This document shows positions 60,702 through 64,000 of a DNA stretch of 64,000 nt, one piece after another. Each line of letters begins with the position of its first letter. The stretch's first letter is position 1. Below the pieces are notes generated by a model. The model saw only the letters and a list, made by a program, of their open reading frames with translations. It did no database searches and had not been told where the DNA came from. The position numbers and the translations under genes are program-made. Location of the stretch: positions 3,024,001 to 3,088,000 of the forward strand of contig NC_007964.1 of assembly GCF_000013885.1 (NCBI RefSeq), read 5' to 3'. The DNA is from Nitrobacter hamburgensis X14. GTDB taxonomy: Bacteria; Pseudomonadota; Alphaproteobacteria; Rhizobiales; Xanthobacteraceae.

Positions 60702-62603
60702 TTACGCCGATTGGCGGCTAAACTCGGGTACAGCCTCGATCAGCGCCGCCTTGATCGCGCCGCGGTCGTCGCGTTCGATCGCCTCCTCCAAGATCGCGAT
60801 CCAGGCGCGCAAGGCCTGCATTGATGGCTGCTTAGGCGTCGCCGCAAGAATGCCTTTGATGCCGATCTCGACCGTCATTTCCTTATTTCCGAACAAGATC
60901 TCGTTGAGCCGCTCGCCCGGCCGTACTCCGGTGAAAACGATCTCGACATCACGGCCAACTTGCAAGCCTGACAGTTCGATCATGCGTTCGGCGAGATCGA
61001 CGATCCTTACCGGCTGCCCCATGTTGAGGACGTACACCGATACGTTCCGGTTGGTTCCGGATGACGCGTGAGCTGCTGCGGTGATGACGAGATCGCAAGC
61101 CTCGCGGATGGTCATGAAGTAGCGGACCATGTCCGGATGGGTAACCGTGACGGGCCCCCCCGCCTCGATCTGCGCCTTGAACTTCGGGACCACGGAACCC
61201 TTTGATGCGAGCACATTGCCGAACCGCACCGAAATCAGGCGCGCAGGGGCGACAGGCGGCGCTTTCTCCGCAAGTTGTTCATCCAGCGCCTGGCAATACA
61301 TCTCAGCGAACCGTTTGGTCAGGCCGAGCATGGAGACCGGCTCGATCGCCTTGTCAGTGGAAATCATCACCATGGCCTCCGCGCCGGCCGCAACAGCAGC
61401 GTCCGCAACATTGATCGAGCCGAAAATGTTGGTTTTGATACCCTCGGTCCAGTCCCGTTCCAGGATCGGGACATGCTTGAGCGCCGCCGCGTGAAACACG
61501 ATATCCGGCTTGAATTCATTCATCAGCTGGCTGATGCGGGCGCGATCGCGCACATCGGCAATCCGCCCCTCAACGGATGCCTCACCCGTTCGCGTAGTTT
61601 CTAGGGTCGCATACAGCGCAGGCTCAGAATTTTCAATGACAAGGAGCCGCGCGGCACCGAATGTGACCACACGATCGCAAATCTCCGACCCGATTGATCC
61701 GCCGCCGCCGGTGACGATAACCGCCTTGTTTCGAACAAATGCATCGAGGCGCGCATAGTCAATTTTTTCACTGGAGCGCAACAGCAGATCCTCGACAGCA
61801 ACCGGTCTAAGTTGCGGCGCATAACCATCCTGTAATGACGGAAGCTGGCTCACGATCAAGCCGAGCTGACGGGCCTGGATGATCACTGATTCCGGTTTGG
61901 ACTCGGCATTGAACGCCGAAGCCGTCAACACTAGGCGTTTGATCGCTTTGTCGCGGTACGCAAAGTCGGAAACGACCTCCTTCAGATCGTCGACGCTGCC
62001 CAGCACCGGTGTGTTGCGCACGAGCTGTCCCTGGTCGGCGGCCGACGACGACAAAATACCAACAGGCCAGAATTGCTTGATCGCGCCGCTCTCGATCGCC
62101 CTGAGCGCAATCTCCACGTCGGCGGTTAGTCCCAACAGCAGCGCCGGCGCGGCATCGCTGATTCGCGCTTTGTTACGGGTTCGGGTGTAGCGAAAATAGC
62201 GATAGACAAAACGAAGACCGGAGAGAAAAAAGATCTCAAGAAACCAATACAGAACAATGGTGACTTTGCCGAAAAAGAACGTTCCCTGAACGTTCGGAGC
62301 CACAAAAATATAATCGAGCGCGATCAGCGCAACGGTCAGCACCGTCGCCGCGCGCACGATATTGAAGACGTCAGGGAAAGAGATAAACCGCCACTTGGTG
62401 GTCGTGAGGTTGAAGATGTAACAGACAATGACGCTCAGGATGACGAACGGCGGCAATATCGTCAGGAGCAGCGGTAAGCGATCATCGAGCTGAGCGGTTC
62501 CAAACCGGACATAGAAACTAACCAGAACCGCCGCGACGGTCGCCAGCGCGTCGTGGACGGCTATGAGAAGATTGCGCGACGTAAGATGGGAAACTGGTGT
62601 CAT
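60702..62603 (-). CDS. WbpM/PglF-type membrane-bound UDP-GlcNAc 4,6-dehydratase
   Basis: A 633-residue inner-membrane enzyme from ATG 62603 (MTPVSHLTSRNLLIAVHDAL); a longer frame upstream reads poorly. Four hydrophobic helices occupy the first 130 residues (LATVAAVLVSFYVRFG; LLLTILPPFVILSVIVCYIF; ATVLTVALIALDYIFVAP; VTIVLYWFLEIFFLSGLRFV), then a Rossmann-like regulatory part and the catalytic SDR domain with VIVTGGGGSIGSEICDRVVT (near residue 296). The active site has SMLGLTKRFAE, i.e. Met instead of Tyr in YxxxK, as known for WbpM/PglF. It makes UDP-4-keto-6-deoxy-GlcNAc for O-antigen or glycan synthesis. Confidence 0.88.
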   Translation of the reverse strand: MTPVSHLTSRNLLIAVHDALATVAAVLVSFYVRFGTAQLDDRLPLLLTILPPFVILSVIVCYIFNLTTTKWRFISFPDVFNIVRAATVLTVALIALDYIFVAPNVQGTFFFGKVTIVLYWFLEIFFLSGLRFVYRYFRYTRTRNKARISDAAPALLLGLTADVEIALRAIESGAIKQFWPVGILSSSAADQGQLVRNTPVLGSVDDLKEVVSDFAYRDKAIKRLVLTASAFNAESKPESVIIQARQLGLIVSQLPSLQDGYAPQLRPVAVEDLLLRSSEKIDYARLDAFVRNKAVIVTGGGGSIGSEICDRVVTFGAARLLVIENSEPALYATLETTRTGEASVEGRIADVRDRARISQLMNEFKPDIVFHAAALKHVPILERDWTEGIKTNIFGSINVADAAVAAGAEAMVMISTDKAIEPVSMLGLTKRFAEMYCQALDEQLAEKAPPVAPARLISVRFGNVLASKGSVVPKFKAQIEAGGPVTVTHPDMVRYFMTIREACDLVITAAAHASSGTNRNVSVYVLNMGQPVRIVDLAERMIELSGLQVGRDVEIVFTGVRPGERLNEILFGNKEMTVEIGIKGILAATPKQPSMQALRAWIAILEEAIERDDRGAIKAALIEAVPEFSRQSA

Positions 62604-62839
62604 TCGAATGGCGTCCGCCAATCCGGCCGGGGCCGGCTCTTCCGTTTTAGATCCATCGTTGTGTGGGGTTTGGCCGAAACTGCATATACCACGATAGGGC
62701 GGGATGATCTCGGCGTCCAATTAAGCCCGCGACGGAGGAACTTCAAGCTACCTGTTTGAAATATCGAAAGAACAAAAGGAAATGCCGCAAAATAGTGCAA
62801 AGTTGTCAGGTTTGGGGCTACACCTGTGCGCACAACGCG

Positions 62840-62950
62840 GGTGCTCTGGTTATCGTCACCGAATGAGCGCAATTTCTGAATCTGCAGCGTCTGAAGCAGG
62901 AGATTGAAGCAGCCGATCATTGTCGACCTTCGCAATATCTATCGGCGTGA
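62840..62950 (+). pseudogene. Remnant of a second UDP-glucose dehydrogenase gene
   Basis: GALVIVTE, a TGA where Trp should be (62865-62867), AQFLNLQRLKQEI, then a frameshift into MKQPIIVDLRNIYRRE. This matches the C-terminal part of Ugd (compare ADALVIVTEW and MKRPIVVDLRNVYRP in the intact gene at 14452-15762). About 35 codons remain, with a stop and a frame change. It runs straight into IS701-type DNA. Confidence 0.75.
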
Positions 62951-62957
62951 AGTACGT

Positions 62958-63785
62958 TGCAGGACTGATCGGTCCAGGCGATCGCAAAAGTGTGCAGCCG
63001 ATGCAGAACGGTTTGCAGCGGGCGATATGATTAACTGCACCACTTTATTGCTGATGACGTCTGGGACACGGCGCCGTTGGAGTCGAAACTGCTGGTTCAG
63101 GCCGGCCGTCTCGTCGGCGGCGAGGATGCGGTGCTGGTCATCGACGACACGGTGATGCCGAAGAAGGGCGATCATTCGGTTGGTGTCGCTAACGCTTGCG
63201 CGGGGTGAAATGCCAATGATGATCACACTGCGTCTCTTCGTTCCCGAGAGCTGGACGAGCGATCCGGCGCGATTGGAACGTGCCGGCGTTCCTGTCGAGC
63301 ATCGCGCAGTGCGGACCAAGCCGGAGATCGCACTGGTCGAGATTGATCGCGCGATCGCAGCCGGTGTTCGCTTCGGTTGTGCGCTGGCGGATGCCGGTTA
63401 CGGGCTCAGCGCGCCGTTCCGTCAGGGGCTCACTGCCCGTGGGCTGGCTTGGGCGGTCGGCATTCCGGGGCGTCAGAAAGTTTATCCGGCTGGGGCGAAG
63501 CTGATCTTTCCGGTGGCCGGTCGGGGACGTCCCCGCAAGCGGCGTATTCCAGATATCCTGTCGGTACCGGCGAAGACATCCTGGCCAATGCCAGATGACA
63601 AAATGTGAGCTGGCGAAACGGAACCAAGGAGCGGTTGAAAGACCGCTTCGCCGCTGTTCGCGTGTGGACCGCCGATGGGCCTCCGCCGCGCATCAAGGAC
63701 AAGGGCCAGCAACATCTTCCACGCGACGAGGCCTGGCTCATCGGCGAGCATCGCACGTCGGGGGAGAGGAAATAATATCTCGCCA
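62958..63785 (+). pseudogene. IS701-family transposase, decayed
   Basis: Pieces in changing frames: GLIGPGDRKSVQPM (62962 on), LHHFIADDVWDTAPLESKLL with the catalytic Asp in EDAVLVIDDTVMPKKGDHSV (63034-63190), then after a loss of about 45 bases VSLTLARGEMPMMITLRLFV, FGCALADAGYGLSAPFRQGL with the second Asp and GLAWAVGIPGRQKVYPAGAK, and after another shift SWRNGTKERLKDRF and DEAWLIGEHRTSGERK with a TAA at 63772-63774 where the family has Tyr. At least three disruptions, so it is dead. Confidence 0.85.
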
Positions 63786-64000
63786 ACACCTCAATGATAC
63801 GGCGTTTTGGAGGTACGGCATGGCCCTTATTCACGTTCGATCGGTCCTCGGGGACGCCCACGGTTCGGCGACACAGACCTATCATCGCGGTATTGTCGCA
63901 AGCGACTCCCCTTGGAAAACGTTGATGTTGCCCGCTTACGTGATTCACGCTAGTCCCCTGCCCCAAATGAACCGAACATCTCCCGCACGAATTGGAGCGC
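63786..64000. other. Right edge, no gene recognised
   Basis: The last 215 bases follow the IS701 remnant. They hold no frame with a credible start or family motif; possibly more IS debris. Confidence 0.4.

Noticed and set aside
63430..63966. Minus-strand frame of 178 codons at the right edge
   Set aside because: It is antisense to recognisable IS701 transposase pieces and lacks motifs of its own.

Overview
The window looks like chromosomal DNA of an alphaproteobacterium of the Bradyrhizobium / Rhodopseudomonas / Nitrobacter group. This rests on high GC in the housekeeping genes, the protein styles of MetK, AhcY, PrmA, UDP-glucose dehydrogenase and CspA, and two families of short dispersed palindromic repeats that I know from those genomes. 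The genus is not decided by anything I can see. No rRNA, tRNA or CRISPR array was recognised.

Layout. (1) 1-15.8 kb is mainly housekeeping: an FAD oxidoreductase, a cluster of DnaA boxes, prmA, an M24 aminopeptidase whose last codons were replaced by an IS5-type element, a DUF899 protein, cspA, then ahcY, metK and an unusual HTH-plus-methyltransferase-like gene on the minus strand, then ugd. (2) 15.8-20.1 kb is a decayed strip: a molbindin-domain fragment, a two-gene di-heme peroxidase locus broken by frameshifts and insertions, and several transposase remnants. (3) 20.4-43.8 kb is a large surface-polysaccharide (LPS O-antigen type) region. It holds glycosyltransferases, a CDP-sugar branch (rfbF, rfbG, an RmlC-like epimerase, a C-methyltransferase and a reductase, tightly overlapping), a tandem 967-residue glycosyltransferase, an ABC-2 exporter pair (wzm/wzt) and a GDP-D-rhamnose pair (gmd/rmd). 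manC follows at 44.3 kb. IS fragments interrupt it at 31.1 and 34.5-37 kb. (4) 45.8-59.6 kb is a dense insertion-sequence nest. An IS110-family gene was hit by an IS66 element, which was hit by an IS256 element and an IS21 element, and the IS21 element was hit by a 3.3-kb serine-recombinase unit. Target duplications or core sequences at every junction allow the interrupted reading frames to be rebuilt exactly. (5) 59.7-62.6 kb returns to polysaccharide genes: a WbpM-like membrane 4,6-dehydratase and a partner SDR. (6) The last 1.2 kb holds a ugd remnant joined to a decayed IS701-type transposase.

How it fits together. ManC would make GDP-mannose, Gmd and Rmd would turn it into GDP-D-rhamnose, GT4 enzymes would polymerise it and Wzm/Wzt would export the chain, as in A-band D-rhamnan. 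The CDP branch could supply a C-methyl-branched 6-deoxyhexose, and the WbpM-like/SDR pair a UDP-linked N-acetyl-6-deoxyhexose. The mobile DNA sits between these blocks and has probably assembled and reshuffled them.

The most unusual items are the serine-recombinase unit at 49922-53236, with its A9 frameshift site, and the nested insertion history around it.
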